Assembly: GCF_037072025.1 (NCBI RefSeq)
Contig: NZ_JAXHDD010000006.1
Location: 1-64,000, forward strand
Direction: 5' to 3'
From: Pseudogracilibacillus sp037072025
Lineage (GTDB): Bacteria > Bacillota > Bacilli > Bacillales > Amphibacillaceae
Length of the DNA stretch: 64,000 nt
The notes below the pieces were generated by a model. The model was given only the letters and a program-made list of their open reading frames with translations, was not told where the DNA came from and did not search any database. Shown here piece by piece: positions 27,075 to 35,470 of the stretch. A program made the translations under genes and the position numbers. The stretch's first letter is position 1. Every line of letters starts with the position of its first letter.

Positions 27075-28706
27075 TTGACAGATTCAATCGACTTACAATC
27101 CATCATTTTTGAATTTATTGGTGGTTTAGGGATTTTTTTATTAGGAATTAAATTCATGGGGGATGGTCTCCAAAAATTTGCTGGTGACAGACTACGTGAT
27201 ATTTTGGATCGATTTACAAGTAATCCATTTCTAGGTGTACTTGCTGGAATGCTTGTTACCATGCTTATCCAGAGCAGTTCAGGAACAACGGTATTAACGG
27301 TTGCATTAGTAAATGCCGGTTTTATGACATTACGTCAAGCAATCGGGGTCATTATGGGAGCTAATATCGGTACTACCATTACTGCTTTCATTATTGGTTT
27401 AGATATTGGAGAATATGCATTACCAATTATTGCAATTGGTTGTTTTATGATATTTTTCTTTAAAAGTCAAAAAGTAAATGTGATTGGACAAGCTATTTTT
27501 GGGTTTGGTGCATTATTTTTTGGTTTGGAATTAATGAGCAATGGAATGAAGCCTTTACGATCTTTAGAAGCTTTTCATGAATTAACGTTAAATATGAGTG
27601 ATAATCCTATCCTAGGAGTAGTAATTGGGACAGTCTTCACACTTATCGTTCAAAGTTCCAGTGCGACAGTCGGTGTTTTGCAAGGATTATTTTCAGAAGG
27701 TGCAATTACTTTAGATGCAGCAATACCGGTTCTTTTTGGTGATAATATTGGGACAACGATAACGGCAGTATTAGCATCAATAGGTACTTCTGTTGCTGCA
27801 AGAAGAGCTGCTTTTACCCATGTTACTTTTAATATTATCGGAACAGTTATATTTATGATTTTTTTAGGACTCTTTGTTAGTTATGTAACGTTTTTACAAA
27901 ATACATTTAACCTAAATCCAGAAATGACGATAGCCTTTGCTCACGGAAGTTTTAACGTTGCAAACACGATTATCCAGTTCCCTTTTATCGGTGCTTTAGC
28001 ATGGATCGTTACAAAGATAATCCCAGGAGAAGATGTGACAATAGAATACAAACCAAAGCACTTAGATCCAATTTTTATCGAACAATCTCCTACTGTGGCA
28101 CTAGATCAGGCCAAATCTGAGATTATTCGTATGGGTGAATACAGTGTGAAAGGTCTAGAAGAAACAAGCTTATATGTCATGACGCAACAAGAAAAACATT
28201 CTGAGATGGCAATGCAAATTGAAGGTGCTTTGAATAATCTTGACAAGGAAATAACGAATTATTTAGTAAACATTTCAAGCAAGACGTTATCAGAGGCAGA
28301 CAGTTCCAAACATACTGCGTTAATGGATACTGTTCGTGACATTGAACGAATTGGAGATCACTTTGAGAATATTTTAGAACTGATACAATATAAAATAACA
28401 AATAAAATAAATTTAACGGAACATGCACATGAAGATCTCCATGAAATGTTTGATTTAACAATTTCCACAGTAAATCAAGCGATAAAATCTCTTGAATTAA
28501 TGGATAGAGAAGAAGCGTTAGCGGTAGTTCAAAAAGAAGATCAAATTGATAAAATGGAGAGAAGTTTTCGTAAGAGACATATAATCCGAATGAATGAAGG
28601 ACAATGTACTGGTTCTGCCGGTATCGTATTTGTCGATATTATAAGTAATTTAGAAAGAATTGGAGATCATGCTGTAAATATTGCAGAAGAAGTTTTAAAT
28701 GGTTAA
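27075..28706 (+). CDS. Na/Pi cotransporter family protein with PhoU-like domain
   Basis: The 543-residue protein has about eight to nine membrane helices in residues 10-320 with the two diagnostic inverted-repeat motifs IQSSSGTTVLTVALVNAG and VQSSSATVGVLQG, followed by a cytoplasmic PhoU-like helical domain (about 345-540, with DIERIGDH and LERIGDHAVNIAEEV). It should import phosphate with sodium. The TTG start at 27075 follows GGAGATGAT. A strong rRNA/tRNA-type promoter starts just after the stop. Confidence 0.93.
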   Translation: MTDSIDLQSIIFEFIGGLGIFLLGIKFMGDGLQKFAGDRLRDILDRFTSNPFLGVLAGMLVTMLIQSSSGTTVLTVALVNAGFMTLRQAIGVIMGANIGTTITAFIIGLDIGEYALPIIAIGCFMIFFFKSQKVNVIGQAIFGFGALFFGLELMSNGMKPLRSLEAFHELTLNMSDNPILGVVIGTVFTLIVQSSSATVGVLQGLFSEGAITLDAAIPVLFGDNIGTTITAVLASIGTSVAARRAAFTHVTFNIIGTVIFMIFLGLFVSYVTFLQNTFNLNPEMTIAFAHGSFNVANTIIQFPFIGALAWIVTKIIPGEDVTIEYKPKHLDPIFIEQSPTVALDQAKSEIIRMGEYSVKGLEETSLYVMTQQEKHSEMAMQIEGALNNLDKEITNYLVNISSKTLSEADSSKHTALMDTVRDIERIGDHFENILELIQYKITNKINLTEHAHEDLHEMFDLTISTVNQAIKSLELMDREEALAVVQKEDQIDKMERSFRKRHIIRMNEGQCTGSAGIVFVDIISNLERIGDHAVNIAEEVLNG

Positions 28707-28737
28707 AATTCTTGGTTAAAATTCTTTCAAAAAAGTG

Positions 28738-28766
28738 TTGACAAGATATAATGTGCATGGTATATT
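28738..28766 (+). promoter_or_regulatory. strong sigma-A promoter ahead of the tRNA cluster
   Basis: A consensus TTGACA (28738-28743) and TATATT (28761-28766) are separated by 17 bases. It lies about 280 bases upstream of tRNA-Asn and is the best candidate for driving the tRNA operon. Confidence 0.75.
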
Positions 28767-29047
28767 ATATTTTGTCGTTTGTTTTTTGACTCTTCTTTTA
28801 GGCAGTAAAAAGAGTTTGTTGTTTTATTGGACAAACTGATAATTTATCTATTATAATAGCCAATGGACGCATAAAAACAAACAATTATCGTTTTTCTAAT
28901 TTTAAAGTAGTTCAGTGGTAGAGCAAGCCGGATCTTAATAATCATATTATTTGAATTAACGTGGATAGGCCTGCGAGGAGTGTGACAGCACGACGAGACC
29001 ACTAAGCGTATCAGTTACAAATAAATTAACCTTTATATTAATCTTAT
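28767..29047 (+). other. leader with a truncated tRNA and possible rRNA remnant
   Basis: The 280 bases between promoter and first tRNA contain a tRNA 5' half at 28904-28935 (AGTAGTTCAGTGGTAGAGCA, a normal D-arm with no 3' half) and, at about 28965-29015, a GC-rich stretch starting GATAGGCC and containing GTGTGACAGCAC, which recalls the last helix of 23S rRNA. This would fit an rRNA operon that lost its rRNA genes but kept its promoter and trailing tRNAs. The 23S resemblance is by eye only. Confidence 0.4.
28904..28935 (+). pseudogene. truncated tRNA 5' half
   Basis: AGTAGTTCAGTGGTAGAGCA is the D-arm region of a Gly- or Asn-like tRNA. No anticodon arm or T-arm follows, so the gene is broken. 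Confidence 0.5.
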
Positions 29048-29122
29048 TCCACAGTAGCTCAGTGGTAGAGCAATCGGCTGTTAACCGATCGGTCGTAGGT
29101 TCGAACCCTACCTGTGGAGCCA
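29048..29122 (+). tRNA. tRNA-Asn(GTT)
   Basis: A 7-bp acceptor (TCCACAG / CTGTGGA), D-arm, anticodon loop CTGTTAA with GTT at 29080-29082, T-arm GGTTCGAACC and an encoded CCA are all present. First gene of a five-tRNA cluster. Confidence 0.97.
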
Positions 29123-29125
29123 TAT

Positions 29126-29199
29126 GGCGGCGTAGCTCAGCTGGCGAGAGCGTACGGTTCATACCCGTGAGGTCGTGGGTTCGATCCCCTCCGCCGCTA
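29126..29199 (+). tRNA. tRNA-Met(CAT)
   Basis: Acceptor GGCGGCG / CGCCGCT, anticodon loop TTCATAC, T-arm GGGTTCGATCCC. It has the sequence pattern of the elongator tRNA-Met of Bacillus. CCA is not encoded: the gene ends CTAC then TT. One G-U closes the acceptor stem. Confidence 0.93.
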
Positions 29200-29206
29200 C
29201 TTATAA

Positions 29207-29280
29207 GGACCCTTAGCTCAGTTGGTTAGAGCTATCGGCTCATAACCGATCGGTCGCAGGTTCGAGTCCTGCAGGGTCCA
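29207..29280 (+). tRNA. tRNA-Ile2(CAT), lysidine-modified type
   Basis: Acceptor GGACCCT / AGGGTCC, anticodon loop CTCATAA, T-arm AGGTTCGAGTCCT. The GGACC acceptor and CTCATAA loop match the Bacillus tRNA-Ile whose CAT anticodon is converted to lysidine-AT by TilS, rather than tRNA-Met. The assignment between Ile2 and Met is by pattern. CCA is not encoded. Confidence 0.85.
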
Positions 29281-29292
29281 CTTAAATCACTC

Positions 29293-29385
29293 GGAGGAAT
29301 ACCCAAGTCTGGCTGAAGGGATCGGTCTTGAAAACCGACAGGGGTGTCAAAGCCCGCGGGGGTTCGAATCCCTCTTCCTCCTCCA
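29293..29385 (+). tRNA. tRNA-Ser(TGA)
   Basis: A 93-base class II tRNA with a long variable arm, acceptor GGAGGAA / TTCCTCC, anticodon loop CTTGAAA with TGA, and encoded CCA. The discriminator base reads T rather than the G usual for tRNA-Ser. Confidence 0.96.
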
Positions 29386-29408
29386 TATAAATTAAATACA
29401 TAGTTTGA

Positions 29409-29481
29409 GGCTCGATAGCTCAGTCGGTAGAGCAAAGGACTGAAAATCCTTGTGTCGGCGGTTCGATTCCGTCTCGAGCCA
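29409..29481 (+). tRNA. tRNA-Phe(GAA)
   Basis: Acceptor GGCTCGA / TCGAGCC, anticodon loop CTGAAAA with GAA, T-arm CGGTTCGATTCCG, discriminator A. CCA is not encoded. Last tRNA of the cluster. Confidence 0.96.
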
Positions 29482-29511
29482 TATTAGAAAACTTGGTATT
29501 CGTTAAAGAAA

Positions 29512-29575
29512 ACATGCCCTTTCAAAGGGGTATGCTGACGTTAGGCGCAAAGCCTGTTCTTAGTCGGCCTTCATT
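29512..29575 (+). ncRNA. structured repeat RNA, copy A (candidate)
   Basis: Two consecutive hairpins are visible: CATGCCCTTT / AAGGGGTATG at 29513-29534, then an outer GCTGAC / GTCGGC (29534-29539, 29563-29568) enclosing AGGC-GCAAA-GCCT at 29543-29555. A second copy at 40434-40494 keeps the same layout but has changed, still paired, bases. It lies between tRNA-Phe and the cluster's terminator, so it should be transcribed. I do not recognise the family. Confidence 0.5.
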
Positions 29576-29703
29576 AGAGCCGTAATGGCGAAAGACAGAG
29601 GTGAGGTTGCACGTATACTCTAGAGTGCATGCCTTTAATAGCGAATGCTTTAGCTGCACTTATGCGAGTCAAGAAAGTTTTATATTTTCCTATCTGCCAA
29701 ATA
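29576..29703 (+). repeat. tail of tRNA operon with a dispersed intergenic repeat
   Basis: No gene is visible. At about 29655-29702 the sequence matches the minus-strand leader of yqhH (48783-48833) over about 45 bases: both contain TGCACTTATGC, GAAAGTTTTATA and TATCTGCCAA in the same order and spacing. A small hairpin TGCAC / GTGCA lies at 29608-29629. Confidence 0.55.
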
Positions 29704-29734
29704 AACAAGCATATGATAATAGCTTGTTTTTTTA
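29704..29734 (+). terminator. terminator of the tRNA operon
   Basis: AACAAGC / GCTTGTT with an 11-base loop is followed by a run of T. It ends the transcript that begins at the 28738 promoter. Confidence 0.75.
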
Positions 29735-29834
29735 TTTCATTTTTATTGAGGACAAAGCTAAAGATTTGCACCTTTTACAAAGCTTTGATAACCTTTACAT
29801 ATAAAGATTATAAAATTAAAGGAGAGGATTACAT

Positions 29835-30446
29835 ATGTCAAAGTTTGAATTACCAGAACTTCCATATGCTTATGATGCATTAGAACCTACGATTGATAAA
29901 GAGACGATGAATATTCACCACACTAAGCATCATAACACTTACGTAACAAACCTAAATAACGCTTTAGAAGGAAACAGTGATCTACAAAGTAAATCAATTG
30001 AAGACCTTATTAGCGATTTAAATGCGATACCAGAAGATATCCGTACTGCTGTACGAAATAATGGTGGGGGTCATGCGAACCACAGTCTATTCTGGAAAAT
30101 TCTTTCTCCTTCGGGTGGCGGTGCGCCAAGTGGCGAGCTTGCGGATAAAATAAATAATAAATTTGGTAGCTTTGATAACTTTAAAGAAGAATTTGAAAAA
30201 GCTGCTGCTACACGTTTTGGTTCTGGCTGGGCTTGGTTGGTTGTTAATAATGGTGAGCTTGAAGTAACAAGCACACCTAACCAAGACTCACCATTAATGG
30301 AAGGTAAAACACCAATTTTAGGTCTAGACGTTTGGGAGCATGCATATTACTTGAAATATCAAAACAGACGTCCAGAATATGCAAAAGCATTCTGGGACAA
30401 AGTGAACTGGGATGAAGTAACTAAAAACTATAATGACGCAAAATAA
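29835..30446 (+). CDS. sodA: manganese superoxide dismutase
   Basis: The 203-residue enzyme has the Mn/Fe SOD pattern: HHTKHHNTYV near residues 27-36, GGGHANHSLFW, FGSGWAWLV and the signature DVWEHAYYLKYQNRRPEY, with the metal ligands H27, H82, D164 and H168 (approximate). It detoxifies superoxide in the cytoplasm. AAAGGAGAGG precedes the ATG. yqgE and pbpA follow as in B. subtilis. Confidence 0.97.
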   Translation: MSKFELPELPYAYDALEPTIDKETMNIHHTKHHNTYVTNLNNALEGNSDLQSKSIEDLISDLNAIPEDIRTAVRNNGGGHANHSLFWKILSPSGGGAPSGELADKINNKFGSFDNFKEEFEKAAATRFGSGWAWLVVNNGELEVTSTPNQDSPLMEGKTPILGLDVWEHAYYLKYQNRRPEYAKAFWDKVNWDEVTKNYNDAK

Positions 30447-30457
30447 TTTTAACAGAA

Positions 30458-30490
30458 GACCAAAGGGGGATTTTCCTTTGGTCTTTTTTA
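30458..30490 (+). terminator. rho-independent terminator after sodA
   Basis: GACCAAAGG / CCTTTGGTC is followed by a T run. Confidence 0.88.
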
Positions 30491-30558
30491 TTTAAATTTA
30501 TTACATATCTCGCTCTTTAGTTGTTCACACTATTATTACTAAAGGAGCGCTTTGATAT

Positions 30559-31782
30559 ATGTGGAAGCTAACTACGTATTTTTTAGAAAAGGATGAAATG
30601 AACAGAGATCTCATTTTGTTATTAGTAATTGGTGGTTTATATTCATTAGGAATATTTTTATCTAATACTTTTGTAAATGTTTTTTTATGGAGACAAACGA
30701 ATGATTTTCTGACGATTGCCAATTACAATTTAGCTATATTTATCTTTCAGCCAATCACTTTTATAATTGCAGGTAAACTAGCGAAAAAAATTGATCGTAT
30801 TATAGTTCTTCGTTTAGGAGTAACATTTTTATCTATATTTTTTCTTACCGTATTAATCATTGGTGATCATGCATCTACCTATAACTTTTTACTTGGTTGT
30901 CTCTTAGGGGTGGGATATGGCTTTTACTGGTTAGCATTTAATGTTTTAACCTTTGAAATAACTGAACCTGAGACGAGGGATTTTTTTAATGGATTTATGG
31001 GAGGTCTTGAATCGTTAGGTGGCATGATAGGACCAGTACTAGCTGGAGCTATCATTTCAAAATTAAAAACGAATATTGGTTACATGACGATTTTTTCAAT
31101 TTCATTTGGTTTATTTATCCTTGCAGTTATTTGTAGTTTCTTTATAAAAAGAAGAAATGCGGAGGGGAAATATGGACTTTTAACGGTTATTAGAGAAATG
31201 CGGGAAAATAAGAACTGGAATAATGTTATTAAATCTAATATATTTCAAGGTATGCGGGAAGGGCTTTTCGTTTTTATTGTTACGATTTGGATATTTCTAG
31301 TAACAAAAAGTGAATTTGCAATAGGTATGTTTAATTTATGTTTAAGCGCCTTTTCGTTTATCTTTTATTTACTCGTAACAAAAATTATAAATCCTAACAT
31401 GCGAAAAAAAGCTATTTTCATTGGCAGTTTAATCATCAGCTTTTCAGTATATATTATTTTATTTGATTTGACATATGTACATTTAATCATTTACGCAATT
31501 ATTATCGGGATTGGATATCCGATTATTAATGTCCCATTTAATTCCATGGCATACGATGTAATTGGTACAAGCAAGTACGCGAAAGAGTTAAGAATTGAAT
31601 ATGTTGTTGCACTTGAAATATTTGTCAATATCGGACGTGTTTTTTCAATTCTTATTTTTATAATTTCAATGTCTATTTATAAAAACCCTAATATTATACC
31701 GATTCTTTTAGGGATATTTAGTAACACCTACTTATTTATATTTATCTTTATGAATAAAGTTCGTTTAACTTATCAGAAATAA
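30559..31782 (+). CDS. yqgE: MFS transporter, YqgE-like
   Basis: The 407-residue protein has about twelve membrane helices and no signal peptide. It sits between sodA and pbpA, where B. subtilis has the MFS-type protein YqgE. A sequence such as GVGYGFYWLAFNVLTFE in helix 4 and charged short loops fit the superfamily. The substrate is unknown. AAAGGAGCG precedes the ATG by a spacing somewhat longer than ideal. Confidence 0.85.
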   Translation: MWKLTTYFLEKDEMNRDLILLLVIGGLYSLGIFLSNTFVNVFLWRQTNDFLTIANYNLAIFIFQPITFIIAGKLAKKIDRIIVLRLGVTFLSIFFLTVLIIGDHASTYNFLLGCLLGVGYGFYWLAFNVLTFEITEPETRDFFNGFMGGLESLGGMIGPVLAGAIISKLKTNIGYMTIFSISFGLFILAVICSFFIKRRNAEGKYGLLTVIREMRENKNWNNVIKSNIFQGMREGLFVFIVTIWIFLVTKSEFAIGMFNLCLSAFSFIFYLLVTKIINPNMRKKAIFIGSLIISFSVYIILFDLTYVHLIIYAIIIGIGYPIINVPFNSMAYDVIGTSKYAKELRIEYVVALEIFVNIGRVFSILIFIISMSIYKNPNIIPILLGIFSNTYLFIFIFMNKVRLTYQK

Positions 31783-31871
31783 GCAAAATAATTTCCTCGT
31801 AATGATTAAATATCCGCCAAGATATGCTATAATTATTTGGGTGAGATTAAAATTACAAGGGGGAATTGCTA

Positions 31872-33959
31872 ATGGTAAATAAGAAAAAGAATGTGTCACG
31901 AATTCCCTTACGTATAAACATAATATTTTTTGTCGTATTTATCCTATTCTCTGTACTTGTTGTGCAGCTAGGAGTAGTACAAATTTTACAAGGGGAAAGT
32001 TTTCAAAAAGAAATCGATCGGACAATTAAGGATATATCAAGATCTCCTGTTCCAAGAGGAAAAATTTTTGACCGTAATGGAGAAATAGTAGTGGATAACA
32101 AGCCGCTTTATTCGATTACGTATACACCTCCGAAAAGAGTACAGGCAGAAGATAAACTTAAATTAGCAGAAGAACTAACAAATTTTCTTATCGTTGATGA
32201 TAAAGTTCTTAAAAAAATTACTGAACGTAATAAAAAAGAGTATTGGTATTTAAAAAATATAGATAAAGCAGTTGAACGATTAACTGACAAGGAAAAAGAA
32301 GAATTGGATGATATTGAACAATATGACCTTATGCTCAAAAGAATTACGGATGAGGAAATCGCTAATTTTACGGATGACCAACTACAAGTGATCGCGATTA
32401 AACGTGAATTAGATAAGGCATATTCACTTACTCCAGAAGTGATCAAAAATAAGGATATTTCCGTTCAGGAATATGCGGAAATTGCAGAAAATTTAAGTGA
32501 GCTTCCAGGAATTAACGCATCTACAGATTGGGAACGAAAATATGTTTATGGTGATACCCTAAAGTCAATTATTGGCTCAATAACTTCACAAGAACAGGGA
32601 ATACCTGCTGAAAAAGAGGATTATTATTTAACGAGGGGTTACAACCGAAATGACAGGGTAGGTAAAAGTGGTCTTGAAGAACAATATGAAGATGTCCTTC
32701 GAGGTAGAAAAGAACAAGTTCAATATACAACAACAAAAAATGGAGACATCATTGGTTCTGATATTATTGTCCCTGGAGAAAGAGGAAAAGACTTAGTTCT
32801 TGCAATGGATATGGAATATCAAGAGTTAGTAGATGAGATTGTTTTAAAGGAGTTAAAGGCTGCTAAAAGTAGCGGAAATCACTGGTTAGAAGATGCATTA
32901 GCTGTCGTAATGAATCCGAAAACAGGAGAAATTTTGGCTTTAAGTGGCCAGCATTATGATCGGGAAACAGGAGAATATAAGAGTACACCACATAAAGTAT
33001 TATATGATGCACACCGACCAGGCTCTACTGTAAAAGGTGCAACAGTACTCGCTGGTCTACAATCTGGAGTAATTAATCCAGGAGATGTATTTTACGACAG
33101 TCCAATCCAGATCGCCCAAACACCGAGAAAAGCTTCTTATGCACGACTAGGTGCGGTAGATGATACTGGTGCACTCAAACGTTCTTCTAACGTTTACATG
33201 TTCTACATTGCACTACGTTTGGGCGGAGATTTTAGACATCCGTTCCCAAATAATGCTAGTACAAGCGCAAGTGCAACAGAAGGTTTACAAAAAATGAGAA
33301 ATTACTTTAATCAGTTCGGTTTAGGTATCAGAACAGGTATTGATTTTCCATTTGAATCAACTGGTTTTGTAGGAACCGATCCTAAAGCAGGTAATCTCAT
33401 GGATAATGGGATCGGTCAATATGATACGTACACAACGTTGCAGCTTGCACAATATGTATCAACAATCGCTAATGATGGGTATCGGGTAGAGCCCCGTTTT
33501 GTAAAAGAAATTAGAAACCCATCTAACAATAATGAGCTAGGCTCTGTTGATCAAGTAATTCATCCGAAAGTATTAAATAAAATAGACGTCAACCCTAGTT
33601 ATATTGAGCGTGTACAAACTGGTTTTTGGAAAGCATTTAATGAATCTGGTGGGACTGGTCATAAATATTGGGCTGGTACAAGTTACCGTGCCGCAGGAAA
33701 AACGGGAACTGCGGAAAATGAAGTGTATCTAAAACGGGATGATGGAACTAGCTATAAAGCGGCAGACGTGGAAAACTTATCGTTGGTTGGTTATGCTCCT
33801 TATGATGATCCAGAGGTCGCATTTGCAGTTATCGTTCCTCAATTAGGTAAAAATACTGGCAATCAAATAAACCACAAAATTGGTCGAGGACTTTTAGATA
33901 CTTATTTTGAATTAAAAGAGAAACGCAGTTCAGAAAAAAATAAAGATGATGAAGAATAA
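31872..33959 (+). CDS. pbpA: class B penicillin-binding protein 2A (PbpA)
   Basis: The protein of about 695 residues has one N-terminal membrane anchor (about 12-35), a dimerisation domain and a transpeptidase domain with the active-site serine in RPGSTVKGA, the SSN motif in LKRSSNVYMFY and the KTG motif in AAGKTGTAEN. It cross-links peptidoglycan during cell elongation. ATG 31872 follows AAGGGGGAA with 8-base spacing; the TTG two codons upstream is less likely. It ends at a strong terminator. Confidence 0.95.
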   Translation: MVNKKKNVSRIPLRINIIFFVVFILFSVLVVQLGVVQILQGESFQKEIDRTIKDISRSPVPRGKIFDRNGEIVVDNKPLYSITYTPPKRVQAEDKLKLAEELTNFLIVDDKVLKKITERNKKEYWYLKNIDKAVERLTDKEKEELDDIEQYDLMLKRITDEEIANFTDDQLQVIAIKRELDKAYSLTPEVIKNKDISVQEYAEIAENLSELPGINASTDWERKYVYGDTLKSIIGSITSQEQGIPAEKEDYYLTRGYNRNDRVGKSGLEEQYEDVLRGRKEQVQYTTTKNGDIIGSDIIVPGERGKDLVLAMDMEYQELVDEIVLKELKAAKSSGNHWLEDALAVVMNPKTGEILALSGQHYDRETGEYKSTPHKVLYDAHRPGSTVKGATVLAGLQSGVINPGDVFYDSPIQIAQTPRKASYARLGAVDDTGALKRSSNVYMFYIALRLGGDFRHPFPNNASTSASATEGLQKMRNYFNQFGLGIRTGIDFPFESTGFVGTDPKAGNLMDNGIGQYDTYTTLQLAQYVSTIANDGYRVEPRFVKEIRNPSNNNELGSVDQVIHPKVLNKIDVNPSYIERVQTGFWKAFNESGGTGHKYWAGTSYRAAGKTGTAENEVYLKRDDGTSYKAADVENLSLVGYAPYDDPEVAFAVIVPQLGKNTGNQINHKIGRGLLDTYFELKEKRSSEKNKDDEE

Positions 33960-33970
33960 ATAATAATTTT

Positions 33971-34007
33971 ATGGTCTAAATAGGGATAATCCTGTTTAGA
34001 CCATTTT
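33971..34007. terminator. terminator between pbpA and a convergent gene
   Basis: ATGGTCTAAA and TTTAGACCAT form the arms, with an added inner AGG / CCT, followed by TTTTATA. It lies between convergent genes. Confidence 0.8.
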
Positions 34008-34048
34008 ATATAAAAAAGAACAGGCAAGAGAATAATCTCCTACCTGTT

Positions 34049-34654
34049 TTAATCCTTGGGATAAGTAGTAACTGTTTCCGCAAGTTCTTTTATATTCATT
34101 TCACTGGTTACTTCAAATGTTCCAAGTTGAATATAAGGGCTATAATCATTATCTTCTAGATATTTAATAAATTTGTCACGCTCATCCTTTTTGAGGATTT
34201 TTTTATCTACTAAAGTATCGGCAATATCTTCTGTTACATCTCCTTTTTTAATAGTAAATTTAACTTTTTTCACTTTATCTTCTTTTTTCTTTTTTGTTTC
34301 TTTTTCCTTGTCGTCTTTCTTTTTCGTGTCCTTTTCTTTTTCTTTTGACTTTTCTTCTTCTTTCTCTTTCTCTTTATCTTTTTCTTTATCCTTCTCTGCA
34401 TCTTTCTCTTTCTCTGTTTTAGCTGAAGCAGTTTTGGATTCCTCTTCCTTCATACTATCAACGTACATGGAAAATGAAATAAATTCGTCTTCAGTAATGA
34501 CTCGGTATCCATTTTCTTCCACTTGTACTATCAAATCTTCAACTGCAACATTTTCAATCGATTCTTTTGAACTGTCATTCAAGAAATAAAAACCTAAAGA
34601 TAGAATACCCGCAGTAAATAACCCAATTGAAAAAAAGCGTATTGGTAATCTCAT
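34049..34654 (-). CDS. membrane-anchored YceG/MltG-like C-terminal domain protein
   Basis: The 201-residue protein has an N-terminal membrane segment (about 8-26), an exported acidic region, a low-complexity Lys/Glu stretch (about 70-130) and a C-terminal domain (about 130-200) with FTIKKGDVTEDIADTLVDK, which resembles the LysM-like part of MltG/YceG but lacks the catalytic domain. It pairs with the next minus-strand gene, in the place where B. subtilis has yqzC and yqzD. The Lys/Glu stretch could be a wall-spanning linker. Function is unknown. Confidence 0.65.
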   Translation of the reverse strand: MRLPIRFFSIGLFTAGILSLGFYFLNDSSKESIENVAVEDLIVQVEENGYRVITEDEFISFSMYVDSMKEEESKTASAKTEKEKDAEKDKEKDKEKEKEEEKSKEKEKDTKKKDDKEKETKKKKEDKVKKVKFTIKKGDVTEDIADTLVDKKILKKDERDKFIKYLEDNDYSPYIQLGTFEVTSEMNIKELAETVTTYPKD

Positions 34655-34678
34655 TATGATTATTATTCTCCTTATTAT

Positions 34679-35032
34679 CTAAATATTGGACTTAAGAATA
34701 GTTTGAACGTCATGACTTGTTAAATCTGTTTGTTCTGAAATATCTTCTGGAGAATAGCCTTGTTGATGAAGGTGATATATTTTTTGTATCAACAAAGGCT
34801 TATCTTGTAACGACTCAGGAACTTCATTGGTTGTTGATTGATCATTATTCCCGGTCAATAACCCCTCTTCAAGAACTTTAAGTTTTTTCTTCATTTGATA
34901 TGTATCTTGCATCGTAGTAATTGAAAATTGTTCAAGTTGATCTTCTAACTCCTTAAATTTATCAGACATGAAAAAAGAACTTGCGAATAAAACTAATGCT
35001 ATTACAACGACTGATACAAGTAAATAAACCAT
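34679..35032 (-). CDS. membrane-anchored protein with coiled coil and HTH-like tail
   Basis: The 117-residue protein has an N-terminal membrane segment (about 3-22), a predicted coiled coil (about 28-62) and a C-terminal helix-turn-helix-like end (IYHLHQQGYSPEDISEQTDL, then HDVQTIL). The architecture resembles YqzD-like proteins of Bacillus. AAGGAGGT precedes the start on the minus strand. It is the upstream gene of a two-gene unit with the YceG-like gene. Its role is unknown. Confidence 0.65.
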   Translation of the reverse strand: MVYLLVSVVVIALVLFASSFFMSDKFKELEDQLEQFSITTMQDTYQMKKKLKVLEEGLLTGNNDQSTTNEVPESLQDKPLLIQKIYHLHQQGYSPEDISEQTDLTSHDVQTILKSNI

Positions 35033-35138
35033 TTTTTATACCTCCTTGCAATCTACTTTAACATTATACTATGAAAATTACTATTTTGGCTAAGAAAATA
35101 TAAATAGATTTAAAATTTGCGTGAAAATAGCGTATCTG

Positions 35139-35154
35139 TTATCATTATTACGGG
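35139..35154. promoter_or_regulatory. possible Zur-like operator upstream of rpmG
   Basis: TTATCATTATTACGGG agrees with the right half of the Bacillus Zur box (TCGTAAT-n-ATTACGA) and partly with the left half. It lies about 40 bases before rpmG, whose product is a cysteine-poor L33. The match is imperfect. Confidence 0.25.
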
Positions 35155-35193
35155 TAAATTATATATTGACTTATTGAATTTGGAGGGATAGAA

Positions 35194-35343
35194 ATGCGTG
35201 TTAATATTACACTTGCTTGTACTGAAACAGGAGATAGAAACTATATTACTACAAAAAATAACCGTAATAATACAGAGCGTATTGAATTAATGAAATACTG
35301 CCCACGTTTAAAAAAACATACATTGCATCGTGAAACGAAATAA
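35194..35343 (+). CDS. rpmG: 50S ribosomal protein L33, cysteine-poor form
   Basis: A 49-residue protein beginning MRVNITLACTETGDRNY and ending CPRLKKHTLHRETK is clearly L33. Zinc-binding L33 has two C-x-x-C pairs; here each pair keeps only one Cys, so it should not bind zinc. TGGAGGG precedes the ATG. In B. subtilis rpmGA lies at the same place beside yqgN. Confidence 0.95.
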   Translation: MRVNITLACTETGDRNYITTKNNRNNTERIELMKYCPRLKKHTLHRETK

Positions 35344-35355
35344 TTTAAAGTGTGG

Positions 35356-35390
35356 AAACTCTTACCATATTAATGGCTAGGAGTTTTTTA
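35356..35390 (+). terminator. rho-independent terminator after rpmG
   Basis: AAACTC / GAGTTT with an inner CCAT / ATGG helix is followed by TTTTA. Confidence 0.65.
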
Positions 35391-35470
35391 TTTTAATTGT
35401 CTTTCTTATAGTCCCTTCAAGCGATTTCCAAAGACAGATAAGGTACAATATATATGAGGTGTTTTTACAA

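Noticed and set aside
29574..29883. Short frames between tRNA-Phe and sodA
   Set aside because: They overlap the structured repeat, the tRNA operon terminator and the sodA start in other frames.
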